31,804 nt of DNA from NCBI GenBank assembly GCA_947475855.1, contig CANJPN010000004.1, positions 1 through 31,804 of the forward strand. The letters run 5' to 3'. Below, piece after piece: positions 7,439 through 15,649 of this stretch. Each line of letters begins with the position of its first letter. The first letter of the stretch is position 1. Position numbers and translations under genes: made by a program. Source of the DNA: Bradyrhizobiaceae bacterium. Its GTDB lineage: Bacteria; Pseudomonadota; Alphaproteobacteria; Rhizobiales; Hyphomicrobiaceae. The notes under the pieces are model-generated. The model saw only the letters and a list, made by a program, of their open reading frames with translations. It made no database searches and had not been told where the DNA came from.

Positions 7439-8824
7439 CTATGTCATTGGCTTCGGCCCAACGAGTCCCAGGCGCTCCAGCGTGTCGGCGATCATCAGCC
7501 CGATATCTTCGCGCCATGGTGCGGTGATGATCTGCAAGCCGATGGGCAACGGCGACAGAGGTACCGGAACCGCGACCACGGGCAGCCCGACGAATGAGAT
7601 TGGCTGCGCATAGAGGCCGATGTTGGCGCGTAACGGAACCGATTGTCCGCCAAGATCGAGTAGTTGTTGTCCAATCAGCGGCGCGGTACATGGTGTCGAC
7701 AATGCGATAATGGCATCGAGGCCATCCAGCAGCGACAGCATGTGATCGCGGAAGTGCGCACGGAATTTCTGCGCTCGCGTGACCACCTGCGCTGGCACCA
7801 TTGCGCCGGAGAGAAGGCGATCGCGCACAATCGGCTCGAAATCATCAGCACGATCGCGCAGCCGCGACAGATGCAGTGCCGCGCCTTCGGTGGTCGTTAA
7901 GAGATAGGCCGCAGCGCGCGCCACGTGCGCGTCAGCGATCTCGATGCGTCGCACCGCGCCGAGCGCGCCGGCGACGCACTCCAGGGCTTCAAGTGCCGCG
8001 GGCGTCGCACCAGCGGTGAAATACCCCTCGGCCACGGCGACGTTCCATTTACCGCGCGGACGCTCCAGCGCCGGCAGAACTGGCTCCGGCGGCCGCGCGC
8101 TGCATGCCGCGTCGCCCCCGTCCGGCCCCTGCAGAACGTCGAAAGCTAGCGCAAGATCCTCTACAGTCCGCGCGAACGGCCCGAGATGATCGAGGCTATC
8201 GACGAACGGGAACGTACCGGTTCGCGGCAACCGTCCGTACGTTGGTTTCAGTCCGAAGATTCCGCAGAGTGAGGCGGGTACCCGAATAGAGCCGTTCGTA
8301 TCCGAGCCCAATGCCAGCGGTACAAGTCCACCGCCAACTGCTGCCGCCGAGCCGCCGGAAGATCCGCCGGTCATGCGTGTAGTGTCGAGCGGATTGCGGC
8401 TCGGACCATAGTGCAGGTTCTCGCCGGTGAAGTCGTAGGCGTACTCGCCCATGTTGAGCGCGCCGACGAGCACCGCGCCGGCCGCCTCGAGTCGGCGGAT
8501 CAGCACCGCATCATGCGAAGCTGGCGGGCGGGCGCGATTGATGATCGAGCCGGCAAGCGTCGGGAGGCCGGCGACATCGTAGAGGTTCTTCACCGCGAAC
8601 GGCACGCCTGCGAGCGGTCCGAGAGGCTCGCCCGTTGCCCGAGCCGCATCGAGGGCTCGCGCAGTTCGCAGTGCCCGCTCGACGAGCACATCCGTGAACG
8701 CGTTGAGGCGCGGGTTCTCCGCTTCGATGCGAGCAAGTGCGCCCTCTGCCACAGCGAGCGCTGTTGTGCTGCCGGATTGAACTGCCGTGGCGATAGCGAC
8801 AGCGGATGTCGGTTCCCCGCTCAT
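7439..8824 (-). CDS. atzE: AtzE-like amidase (amidase signature family; 1-carboxybiuret hydrolase subunit-like)
   Basis: This 461-residue amidase-signature enzyme has the catalytic Lys79 (PFAVKNLYD), cis-Ser155 in MTGGSSGGSAAAV and nucleophile Ser179 in GSDTNGSIRVPAS, at the family's spacing. It also has FGLKPTYGRLPRTGTFPF after the nucleophile. Length and motifs fit AtzE, which in the cyanuric acid pathway removes an amide from 1-carboxybiuret and needs the small AtzG subunit. An AtzG-like gene lies immediately upstream, with two bases between its TAG and this ATG. A longer open frame to 8938 overlaps atzG, has an unlikely Arg/Cys-rich sequence and is rejected. It is the last gene of the nine-gene operon. 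Other carbamoyl-amide substrates, such as a ureidomalonate, are possible. Confidence 0.85.
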   Translation of the reverse strand: MSGEPTSAVAIATAVQSGSTTALAVAEGALARIEAENPRLNAFTDVLVERALRTARALDAARATGEPLGPLAGVPFAVKNLYDVAGLPTLAGSIINRARPPASHDAVLIRRLEAAGAVLVGALNMGEYAYDFTGENLHYGPSRNPLDTTRMTGGSSGGSAAAVGGGLVPLALGSDTNGSIRVPASLCGIFGLKPTYGRLPRTGTFPFVDSLDHLGPFARTVEDLALAFDVLQGPDGGDAACSARPPEPVLPALERPRGKWNVAVAEGYFTAGATPAALEALECVAGALGAVRRIEIADAHVARAAAYLLTTTEGAALHLSRLRDRADDFEPIVRDRLLSGAMVPAQVVTRAQKFRAHFRDHMLSLLDGLDAIIALSTPCTAPLIGQQLLDLGGQSVPLRANIGLYAQPISFVGLPVVAVPVPLSPLPIGLQIITAPWREDIGLMIADTLERLGLVGPKPMT

Positions 8825-8826
8825 GC

Positions 8827-9030
8827 CTATAACCGATAGACAGGCGCAGCAGATGTCTCGTCGCCGACCTCGACGGCCTCGAGCGAATCGGCCAGCGCCA
8901 GTGTGATCGCGAGCTGCTGTGCAACACTTGGCAGCCATTCTGGCTTGACGGGAAGTCTCAGAACGTCAGCGAGAGCGCGCGTCAACGCCTCCATCGCCTC
9001 TGGGTTTCGCATTCCGATCCTGTTCGCCAT
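8827..9030 (-). CDS. atzG: AtzG-like small subunit (DUF4089)
   Basis: This 67-residue helical protein lies directly before the AtzE-like amidase. It contains the pattern of DUF4089/AtzG proteins: a central LPVKPEWLPSVAQQLAITLALADSLEAVEV segment, that is, a PEW..V..L......A..VE arrangement related to GatC-type subunits. AtzG binds and stabilises AtzE, and the pair is thought to derive from the GatA/GatC transamidosome. The 28-base gap to the amidohydrolase upstream and the two-base gap to AtzE indicate translation in a defined ratio. The start is the ATG at 9030; the ATG at codon 7 is an alternative. Recognition rests on the motif plus context. Confidence 0.8.
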   Translation of the reverse strand: MANRIGMRNPEAMEALTRALADVLRLPVKPEWLPSVAQQLAITLALADSLEAVEVGDETSAAPVYRL

Positions 9031-9058
9031 ATGTCACCCTTCGCCGCCTCGCCGGTGT

Positions 9059-10528
9059 CTAACAGCAACCACCGTGTGTCATGAGGCGATCAGCAAGCAC
9101 TCGCTCTAGCTCTGGCATCGCGGTCCTCAAGTCTGCTGTTGTCGAAATCTCTCGTCGGAGGCGTGCCAGCAGTTCCGCTTCAAGTGCGGGAAGGTCGATC
9201 TTGACGAGCTTGCCGTCGTGAACCACATCCTGCCCGGCAACGATAACGTCGCGCACGTGACATTTGCCGGCGCGCGCCAGCAAGAGTTCCATCGCCGGCA
9301 CGTCCGGCTCGATGAGGTCTGATGACAACTGATCGAGATCGAGTGACAGGAGATCGGCGTCGCCGCCCGGCTCGATCCGTCCACCCGTAGTGCATCCATC
9401 CAGAGCGAAGCGGCCGTTCGTCGTTGCAAACGACTGTAATGCCGCAGGCGACATGCCCACCTGAAAGCCCGCACCTTTATTGAGTGCGTAGTTCAAACGC
9501 ATCTCACGTAGCGCGTCCTCGTCCTCGTCGAGCGCGACGCCATCCATGCCCATCGCAACCCGGCAACCGGCCGCCAGCATCTGGTCGAGGGCGGCTCTTC
9601 CGGAGCGGATAGCGAGATTGGAAGACGTGTTGACCACGATGGTAGCGCCGCGTTCTGCGATCAGGGCGTATTCCTCGGGCCGCGCCCACACGCAGTGCGC
9701 CAGCGACAGCCGGGGGCTCAGCAGTCCGATATCATCGAGATAGCGTACGATGCCTTGTGGATACTCGCGATCAGCCCATGCGCGCTGGTATTTCGTCTCC
9801 AGCAGGTGCATGTGGACGCGCCGACCAGTCGCGGCCGACCGATCCGCAATCAGCCGCAGCAGTTCATCGCTGCACCATTGCACGGCAGCCGGGCCATATT
9901 GCACGCAAAGTGTATCGGTCTCGTATTCTCTGGCGATGGCATCCACGAGTGCGACCTGATCGCGTGCCGGCATTGGCGGCCTCGAGTAGCGCTTCTCAAG
10001 TGCCGCCCGCGAGGCCGGCGATAGGCTCGCCAGTAACGCGTCGTGCGGCCCGTACACGATCGGGTTGCGGTCGCGACACTGTACGGCGAACGCGCCACGA
10101 AGGCCGACATCGGCAAGCGCCTTGACGACCTGACCGACCTCGGTCGAGAAATCCGTTAGACCTTGGATTCGGGTATAGTGGATCATGATCGAGCCGACGC
10201 CGCCGAGCGCGCTCCGCCCGAATGAAACCGCGGAGCACAGCCAGGGATCGGCCGCCGGGATCAATGCCAGTCGGAACAACCAGCTTTCCAGGGGCTTGTC
10301 GAAGCCGCCCATCGCGGAGTTGCGCGCCACCCGCGCATGATCATGCGCGTTTGATAACGCCGGCAGCACCAGACGCCGGCGTTTATCGATGCCTGACGGC
10401 AGGCGCTTTTGATCCCCATCCGAAATCCTGGAGATGCGGCCGCGATCGATCGCGATCGCCACGCATTCCTGCGCGCCGGCGCCCGGCTGCGGCAGCAGCC
10501 AATCAGCGAACACTGTGCGCGTCGACAT
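9059..10528 (-). CDS. metal-dependent amidohydrolase, AtzB/TrzN/deaminase subtype
   Basis: This 489-residue hydrolase has the amidohydrolase-superfamily metal ligands His62-x-His64 (SNAHDHAR), His241 and Glu244 in HMHLLET, His278 (LAHCVW) and Asp329 (GMDGVALDED). The HxH...HxHxxE...H...D layout without a carboxylated Lys is that of mononuclear deaminases and chlorohydrolases (guanine or S-adenosylhomocysteine deaminase, AtzA/AtzB/TrzN). Such enzymes remove an amino, alkylamino or halo group from a heterocycle. Next to AtzG/AtzE homologues it could generate or trim the ring substrate, but this is inference. RBS AAGGAGG precedes the ATG at 10528. The substrate is not identifiable by eye, and it is not an obvious AtzC (cytosine-deaminase type). 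Confidence 0.82.
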   Translation of the reverse strand: MSTRTVFADWLLPQPGAGAQECVAIAIDRGRISRISDGDQKRLPSGIDKRRRLVLPALSNAHDHARVARNSAMGGFDKPLESWLFRLALIPAADPWLCSAVSFGRSALGGVGSIMIHYTRIQGLTDFSTEVGQVVKALADVGLRGAFAVQCRDRNPIVYGPHDALLASLSPASRAALEKRYSRPPMPARDQVALVDAIAREYETDTLCVQYGPAAVQWCSDELLRLIADRSAATGRRVHMHLLETKYQRAWADREYPQGIVRYLDDIGLLSPRLSLAHCVWARPEEYALIAERGATIVVNTSSNLAIRSGRAALDQMLAAGCRVAMGMDGVALDEDEDALREMRLNYALNKGAGFQVGMSPAALQSFATTNGRFALDGCTTGGRIEPGGDADLLSLDLDQLSSDLIEPDVPAMELLLARAGKCHVRDVIVAGQDVVHDGKLVKIDLPALEAELLARLRREISTTADLRTAMPELERVLADRLMTHGGCC

Positions 10529-10562
10529 CGCTACGGAGACCTCCTTGGCGGATTGAGCCGGA

Positions 10563-11606
10563 TCAGAAAGCCACTTTCAGCTTGCGCTCGGCGATCGCTG
10601 GAAGGAACGACCGGTTGAATACCGCGGTCACCTCGGGCTTGCTTTTCAGCTCGAAGACCTCGGCGATCTGCTCAATGGCTTTCTGCATGCGCACATCCTT
10701 GATGTCGCCGATGCCGATCTCGGCCTGCTCAGGCGACAGAACGACCGTTTTCATCGCGTATATCAACCGCTGCTTCTCGATGTCCCCCTTGATCAAGGGC
10801 TCTGTCTCCGTCAGCACTTTGATCGCCGCATCGGGATCGGCAACCGACTCCTGTAGTGCCTTGTTGATGGCGCGCACGAGCCCGCCGACTGCCGCCGGCC
10901 GCTCCTTGATGAGCTTCTGTGAGACCATCACGCCATTCGAATAGACGCTTACGCCGTGATCTCCGTACATCATCCACGTCACATCCTTTTCGGGATCCCG
11001 GCCCATCGACGCGACGTTCATGTACGCCGTAACGTTGAACACGAGGCTGGCATCGACCTGCTTCTGGAACAGCATCTGTTCCTGCAGGTTTGGCGCCATG
11101 TTCAACATTTCGATCTTCGAGGCGTCCACGCCGGCAGATTTGGTCATCAGTGGCAGCAGGCGGTGCGCCGCAGCACCGGCAGGCGAACCGAGTTTCTTGC
11201 CCGCGAGGTCTTTCGGCGACTTGATGTTGGAGGAAGGAAGCGCCATGACCGCGAACGGCGGCTGATTATAGATCATGTAGACCATGACGGGCGCATCGGC
11301 CGGCCGTGTCACCGCATTCTGGATGATCGCGGTCATGTCGCCGAAACCGGCGTCGTAGGTGCCCGCCATGATGCGCGTGACGGTGGCCGCCGAGCCTTCG
11401 CCCTGATCGACGGTGACATCCAGGCCCTCGGCGGCGAAGTAGCCCTTCTTCTGGGCCAGAAGATACCACGAGTGAATGCCCTGGTATTTCCAGTCGAGGG
11501 TGAACTTGACCGGCACCTTCTGTTGGGCGGCGACGGGGGCGGCCATGGCGACAGCCGCGGCAAACCCCGCGAGTATTGCCGTCGTGCTGGTCATCAGTTT
11601 GAGCAT
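10563..11606 (-). CDS. ABC transporter periplasmic receptor 1, NMT1/THI5-like
   Basis: This 347-residue receptor has a Sec signal peptide (cleavage near residue 27, VAAQ|Q). The mature protein begins VPVKFTLDWKYQGIHSWYLLAQ, followed by KGYFAAEGLDVTVDQGEGSAATV and YDAGFGD. These are the motifs of NMT1/THI5-type binding proteins, whose members recognise pyrimidine-like and other nitrogenous ligands. The protein is clearly paralogous to receptor 2 at 15650-16693, with the same length and the shared YQG..SW, DQG.GSAA, SFLP...ER blocks. It follows the permease gene by 64 bases. A CAGGAG ribosome binding site lies six bases before the ATG at 11606. Confidence 0.9.
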   Translation of the reverse strand: MLKLMTSTTAILAGFAAAVAMAAPVAAQQKVPVKFTLDWKYQGIHSWYLLAQKKGYFAAEGLDVTVDQGEGSAATVTRIMAGTYDAGFGDMTAIIQNAVTRPADAPVMVYMIYNQPPFAVMALPSSNIKSPKDLAGKKLGSPAGAAAHRLLPLMTKSAGVDASKIEMLNMAPNLQEQMLFQKQVDASLVFNVTAYMNVASMGRDPEKDVTWMMYGDHGVSVYSNGVMVSQKLIKERPAAVGGLVRAINKALQESVADPDAAIKVLTETEPLIKGDIEKQRLIYAMKTVVLSPEQAEIGIGDIKDVRMQKAIEQIAEVFELKSKPEVTAVFNRSFLPAIAERKLKVAF

Positions 11607-11670
11607 GATGCACTCCTGGTTTTCATTGGACGGACCGGTTTGGCTTCAAGTCCTGTGAGTGGGTGTTGGT

Positions 11671-12456
11671 TCACCCCATTGCGGCAAGATCTGTTTTCCG
11701 CATCGCCCAGCCGCACAGCCGCCACTCCAGCGCGGCAAACAGCAGGTAGAGAAGCACACCTAGAATCGCGAGAATGATCAGGCCGGCGAACACGAGCGGC
11801 ACATCGAAGTTCGACGAGGCGACCATCATCACGTTGCCGATGCCGCGGTTCGAAGCGACCGTTTCAGAGAGCACCGTGCCCACGAACGACAACGTCACTG
11901 CGACTTTCAGCGAGGCGAAAAAGTAGGGCATGGCCCGCGGCAGGCCGACGTTCCAAAGCACCTCGGATTTCTTAGCGCCGAGCGCCTTCAATACGTCCTC
12001 GAGCTCGGGCTCTGTGGTCGCCAGTCCCGTCGCCACGTTCACGACCACCGGGAAGATCGAGATCACGAGTGACGTCAGCACGGCGGGCACCGTGCCCGCG
12101 CCGAACCACAGAACGAAGATCGGAACGACCGCAACTTTTGGGATCGACGAGAAACCGACCAGCAGAGGATAAGCGGTGTCGTAAGCCGTCTTTGACGATC
12201 CCACCAGCACACCCAGGGCGACGCCGACGATGACGCCTAGAACGAAGCCGAAGAGTGTCGTGTAGAGCGTCTGCACTGTATGCGGCCATAGCGCGGGCGC
12301 GCGCAGATATAGCGTCGTGAAGATCTGGCTGGGCTTCGGCAGCACGATGTCCGAGATGTGGAAAAGCCAGCAACACGCTTCCCACAACAGGAAGAAGCCG
12401 ATGATCAATGCGGTGGACGCGAAACGTTGCCGCCAACTTTCTCCGTTGCCGCCCAT
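11671..12456 (-). CDS. ABC transporter permease, NitT/TauT (SsuC-like) type
   Basis: This 261-residue integral membrane protein has about six hydrophobic segments. Its coupling motif, ALGAKKSEVLWNVGLPRAMPYFFASLKVAV, is the expected one for this transporter class. Its ATG lies one base after the TGA of the ATPase gene (TGACATG), so the two are almost certainly co-translated. It forms the channel for the importer served by the two paralogous receptors in the same operon. Confidence 0.9.
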   Translation of the reverse strand: MGGNGESWRQRFASTALIIGFFLLWEACCWLFHISDIVLPKPSQIFTTLYLRAPALWPHTVQTLYTTLFGFVLGVIVGVALGVLVGSSKTAYDTAYPLLVGFSSIPKVAVVPIFVLWFGAGTVPAVLTSLVISIFPVVVNVATGLATTEPELEDVLKALGAKKSEVLWNVGLPRAMPYFFASLKVAVTLSFVGTVLSETVASNRGIGNVMMVASSNFDVPLVFAGLIILAILGVLLYLLFAALEWRLCGWAMRKTDLAAMG

Positions 12457-12457
12457 G

Positions 12458-13363
12458 TCAGGCCTTCCCGATTTGCGAGCGCATGTTGAAGATAAGGCCG
12501 CGCAGCCGCTGCGTGATCCCGACGAATGCTGGATCGAATGTCATCTCGATCGTCCGCGGACGCGGGAAGTCGATCTCCGTATCGTCGATCACTCGGCCCG
12601 GGCGCGCGCTTAGTACGACGATGCGTGTCGACAGGTAGACGGCCTCCCGCAGGTCGTGCGTGACGAGCAGCACCGTCGGCTTGCGGGTCTGCCAGAGGTC
12701 CTGCAACGTCGCCCACAGCTCTTCGCGAGTGAACTGATCGAGTGCACCGAACGGTTCATCCAGCAGCAGGAGTTGCGGCTCGTGAATCAACGCGCGACAC
12801 AACGATGCGCGCTGCAGCATGCCGCCCGAGAGCTGCCACGGATACTTGTCGCCGAAGCCGCCGAGGCCCACCTGCTCGAGCAGCGCTTCGACCTTGTCGC
12901 GGTACTCTGTCTTCCGCTTCGCGCGGAATTGGTGCTTGTATGGCACCACGATCTTCAGCGGCAGCATGACGTTGTCGCGCACGCTGAGCCACGGCAGCAT
13001 TGTAGGATTCTGAAACGCCATGCCGACTTGCACGGCCTTGGCAGCGACCTCGCGTCCACCTACGATCACCACGCCGGTGCTGGGTTCGAGCAGTCCACTG
13101 ACGAGCTTGAGGATTGTCGACTTGCCGCATCCCGACGGCCCGACCAGCGCGACGAATTCTCCCTGGCGGACCTCCAGCGTCGTCGTGTCGAGCGCCTTCA
13201 ACGCCTTTGCGCCGCGGCCGTAGGTGACCTCGACGCCTTCCAGATCGATGAGATCGGCCTTGCTCCGCATCGCGTCGGCGGCAGGTGGCGCGGGCATGAC
13301 CGCCGGTTTGGTCGCCAGCACGATTGCCTCCGGGCTCGGGTGATCGATATCCTGCGCGCTCAT
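12458..13363 (-). CDS. ABC transporter ATP-binding protein, NitT/TauT type
   Basis: This 301-residue ATPase has Walker A GPSGCGKST (residues 75-83), the Q-loop in MAFQNPTMLPW, the signature LSGGMLQR (178-185), Walker B LLLLDEP (198-204) and the H-loop VLLVTHDLREA. The start chosen is the ATG at 13363, which overlaps the TGA of the upstream amidohydrolase (ATGA). The open frame continues to 13681, but that extension is an Arg/His-rich shadow of the neighbouring gene. About 40 residues of Pro/Ala-rich leader precede the core. It pairs with the permease at 11671. Confidence 0.92.
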   Translation of the reverse strand: MSAQDIDHPSPEAIVLATKPAVMPAPPAADAMRSKADLIDLEGVEVTYGRGAKALKALDTTTLEVRQGEFVALVGPSGCGKSTILKLVSGLLEPSTGVVIVGGREVAAKAVQVGMAFQNPTMLPWLSVRDNVMLPLKIVVPYKHQFRAKRKTEYRDKVEALLEQVGLGGFGDKYPWQLSGGMLQRASLCRALIHEPQLLLLDEPFGALDQFTREELWATLQDLWQTRKPTVLLVTHDLREAVYLSTRIVVLSARPGRVIDDTEIDFPRPRTIEMTFDPAFVGITQRLRGLIFNMRSQIGKA

Positions 13364-14787
13364 GTCGTCGTCCGGCCAAGAACGGAGGCCATGGTCTGGT
13401 CGACATTCATGGGGCGCGGTGTGGGCATGCGCTGTATTCGCCGCACGGACTGTCCGTGCCCCTTGGCCGCCGTGACCAGTTTGCGATCTCGCATCACGAA
13501 GCGCCCGCGCACGATGGTGTGCATCGGCACGCCCTTCACCTTCATCCCGTGGAACGTCGTGATCTTCGACCGCGAGGCGAGCTTCTCCTGTTCGATCGTA
13601 TCGGTGCGGCTCAGATCGACGATGGCGATATCGGCATCCGCACCTGGCACGATCGCTCCCTTCGCGGGATGCAGGCCCCACGCGCGCGCCGGATTGTAGG
13701 CGGAGATGCGTACATAGTCGGTGATCGACAGTTTGCCTTCACTTACCGCCGTCAGCATCAGCGGCATCTGGGTTTCGACGCCGGGCCAGCCGCAATCCGC
13801 CGTCCAGATGTCATTCTTTATCTTCTCCTCCGGCGTGTGCGGCGCGTGATCGGTGGCAATCATGTCGACCGTGCCGTCTTTGAGCGCGGCCCACAGCGCG
13901 TGCTTGTGATGCGGCTCCCGCACGGGCGGGTTGACGCGAATGATCGAGCCCAGCCGCGCATAGTCGGTGGTATCGTGCAGCAGGTATTGCGGGCACGTCT
14001 CGCCGGTGATGTCGACGCCGCGCGCTTTTGCCTCGCGCAAGGGGCGCAACTCGTCTGCGGAGGAAATGTGCAGCACATGGATCCTCGCGCCAGTCCACTC
14101 CGCCAGGATCGCCGCGCGGGCCACCGCCTCGATGGCGACCACAGCCGGTCGTGCCGCCAAATGATCGAGCGGTGCATGCTTGCCGGCCGCCATCAGCTTC
14201 TTTTGTCGCCATGCCATGATCGACGCGGTCTCGGCATGCAGCGAAATTCGGTAGCCGTGCTTGGCGATGATCTCGAACGCTTCGAGCATCGCGCCCGTCG
14301 ACGGAGATGGCAGGTTGCCGAAAGTATTGCCCATGAAGCATTTGAAGCCTGCAACGCCGCCCTCGATCAGCGCCTCGAGCTGGTCGACATTGTCCTCTGC
14401 CAGCAGCCCGTAGATGCCGTAGTCGACATAGGCCTTCTTTGCCGCTTCGAGTTTCAGGGCGAGCGCAGCCGGCGTTCCGGTCGGTGGTTCGACGTTGGGC
14501 ATGTCGAACACAGTCGTTGTGCCGCCCATCGCCGCCGCGGCCGTGCCCGTCTCCCAGTCCTCCTTGTGTGTGTAGCCGGGCTCGCGGAAGTGGACGTGCA
14601 CGTCGATGGCGCCGGGCAGGACGTGCAGCCCCTTTGCATCGAGCGTCTCGCGCGCAGACGGCATGATCGCAACCTCGCCGACGGCGACTATGCGGCCCTT
14701 GTCTACGGCGATCGAGCCGGGAAACGTGGTCTCATGCGTTACGACTGTGCCGCCTGAGATGACAAGATCGACGGTCGTGCTGCTCAT
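13360..14787 (-). CDS. allantoinase/hydantoinase/dihydroorotase-like cyclic amidohydrolase
   Basis: This 475-residue binuclear amidohydrolase has all expected metal ligands: His64-x-His66 (DVHVHFREPG), carboxylated Lys149 (GFKCFMG), His184 (SLHAETA), His240 (HVLHISS) and Asp313 (ATDHAPHTPEEK). Family members open cyclic ureides such as allantoin, hydantoins, dihydropyrimidines or dihydroorotate. The length and GYTHKEDWETGT..AAMGGTTT block are closest to allantoinase, but no other allantoin genes are nearby, so a different cyclic ureide is possible. The start is the ATG at 14787; the frame extends to 14925, but that overlaps the SDR gene. The C-terminal tail after VMRDRKLV is Arg/Pro-rich and longer than needed. 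It is translationally coupled to the ATPase. Confidence 0.87.
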   Translation of the reverse strand: MSSTTVDLVISGGTVVTHETTFPGSIAVDKGRIVAVGEVAIMPSARETLDAKGLHVLPGAIDVHVHFREPGYTHKEDWETGTAAAAMGGTTTVFDMPNVEPPTGTPAALALKLEAAKKAYVDYGIYGLLAEDNVDQLEALIEGGVAGFKCFMGNTFGNLPSPSTGAMLEAFEIIAKHGYRISLHAETASIMAWRQKKLMAAGKHAPLDHLAARPAVVAIEAVARAAILAEWTGARIHVLHISSADELRPLREAKARGVDITGETCPQYLLHDTTDYARLGSIIRVNPPVREPHHKHALWAALKDGTVDMIATDHAPHTPEEKIKNDIWTADCGWPGVETQMPLMLTAVSEGKLSITDYVRISAYNPARAWGLHPAKGAIVPGADADIAIVDLSRTDTIEQEKLASRSKITTFHGMKVKGVPMHTIVRGRFVMRDRKLVTAAKGHGQSVRRIQRMPTPRPMNVDQTMASVLGRTTT

Positions 14788-14812
14788 CGATGATTCCTTA
14801 CAGCAGGGTTTG

Positions 14813-15604
14813 TCACAGCATCGCCCAGCCGCCATCGACCGGCAGGTCGACCCCGGTGATCTGCCGCGACACATCACTCGCCAGAAACAGGCAGGCATTG
14901 GCGATATCTGCGTCGGTGGAGACACGCTTCAGCGCATAGTCTGCCGCATGTCGCCGCATCGCCTCCTCGAGGCTGATGCCGAGCTTTCTCGCCATGTCGG
15001 CGCACACCTTGTCGCGGAAGCGCGGCCCGTCGACCATGCCCGGCGCGACGCAATTCACGTTGATGTTGTGTTGGCCCACCTCCAGCGCGAAGCTCTTGGT
15101 GATGCCGCGCAGGCCCCACTTCGAGGCGGAGTAGGCCATGCGTCCAGCTCGCCCGCGCATGCCGAACGTGCCGCCTACATTGACGATCTTTCCGGCTCGC
15201 TTTGCTATCATGTTGGGCAGAACCGCGCGCATCGTATTGAAGCAGCCGGTCATGTTGAGCTGCACGATCTCGTCGAATTCTGCCTGTGTGGTCTCTATGC
15301 CGGTCTTGCCTATGGGGCCGGACCCGCCGGCGACGTTCACAAGTACGTCGATGGTACCGAACGTCTCGATGGCCGCCGTCGCCAGCCTCGCGCACTCGAT
15401 CTCTTTCGTAATGTCGCACGCCACCACGATCGCCTTCACGCCAAGCGCTTTGATCTCCGCTGAAACGGGCTCGATCGCGGCGAGGTCGCGGCCGGTCAGC
15501 ACCAGACGGGCGCCAGCCATTGCGAAACCCAGCGATACGGCCCGCCCCATGCCCTTGGCCGGACCAGTGATGACCACGACCTTGTCCTTTAGCCCAAGCT
15601 CCAT
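14813..15604 (-). CDS. short-chain dehydrogenase/reductase (SDR), atypical active site
   Basis: This 263-residue Rossmann protein has TGPAKGMG (residues 13-20, NAD(P) binding), NVAGG (90-94), LNMTG with Asn117, and the Tyr158-Ser-Ala-Ser-Lys162 catalytic pair. The C-terminal ITGVDLPVDGGWAML is typical of classical SDRs. The usual catalytic Ser, 13 residues before Tyr, is Gly145 here (VNVGGTFG), with Thr146 next to it. Either Thr serves instead or the chemistry is altered. It sits between receptor 2 and the hydantoinase-like gene, with gaps of 45 and 25 bases, so it probably acts on the same imported compound or a product of it. The substrate is unknown. Confidence 0.88.
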   Translation of the reverse strand: MELGLKDKVVVITGPAKGMGRAVSLGFAMAGARLVLTGRDLAAIEPVSAEIKALGVKAIVVACDITKEIECARLATAAIETFGTIDVLVNVAGGSGPIGKTGIETTQAEFDEIVQLNMTGCFNTMRAVLPNMIAKRAGKIVNVGGTFGMRGRAGRMAYSASKWGLRGITKSFALEVGQHNINVNCVAPGMVDGPRFRDKVCADMARKLGISLEEAMRRHAADYALKRVSTDADIANACLFLASDVSRQITGVDLPVDGGWAML

Positions 15605-15649
15605 CGCTCAGCCTTTCTTCTCGCAGCTCACATGCAAACAAGGTGATCG

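Noticed and set aside
6993..7613. Plus-strand frame of 206 codons as an intact gene
   Set aside because: Only about 20 residues resemble a receptor, the proper signal peptide is in another frame, and the 3' half is antisense to the amidase. It is treated as a pseudogene remnant.
12458..13681. Extended 407-codon version of the ABC ATPase
   Set aside because: The extra 106 residues are an Arg/His-rich shadow of the upstream amidohydrolase. The ATG at 13363, overlapping the upstream stop, is the natural start.
13324..14757. Plus-strand frame of 477 codons opposite the hydantoinase-like gene
   Set aside because: The complete metal-ligand set is encoded on the minus strand; this frame has no family features.
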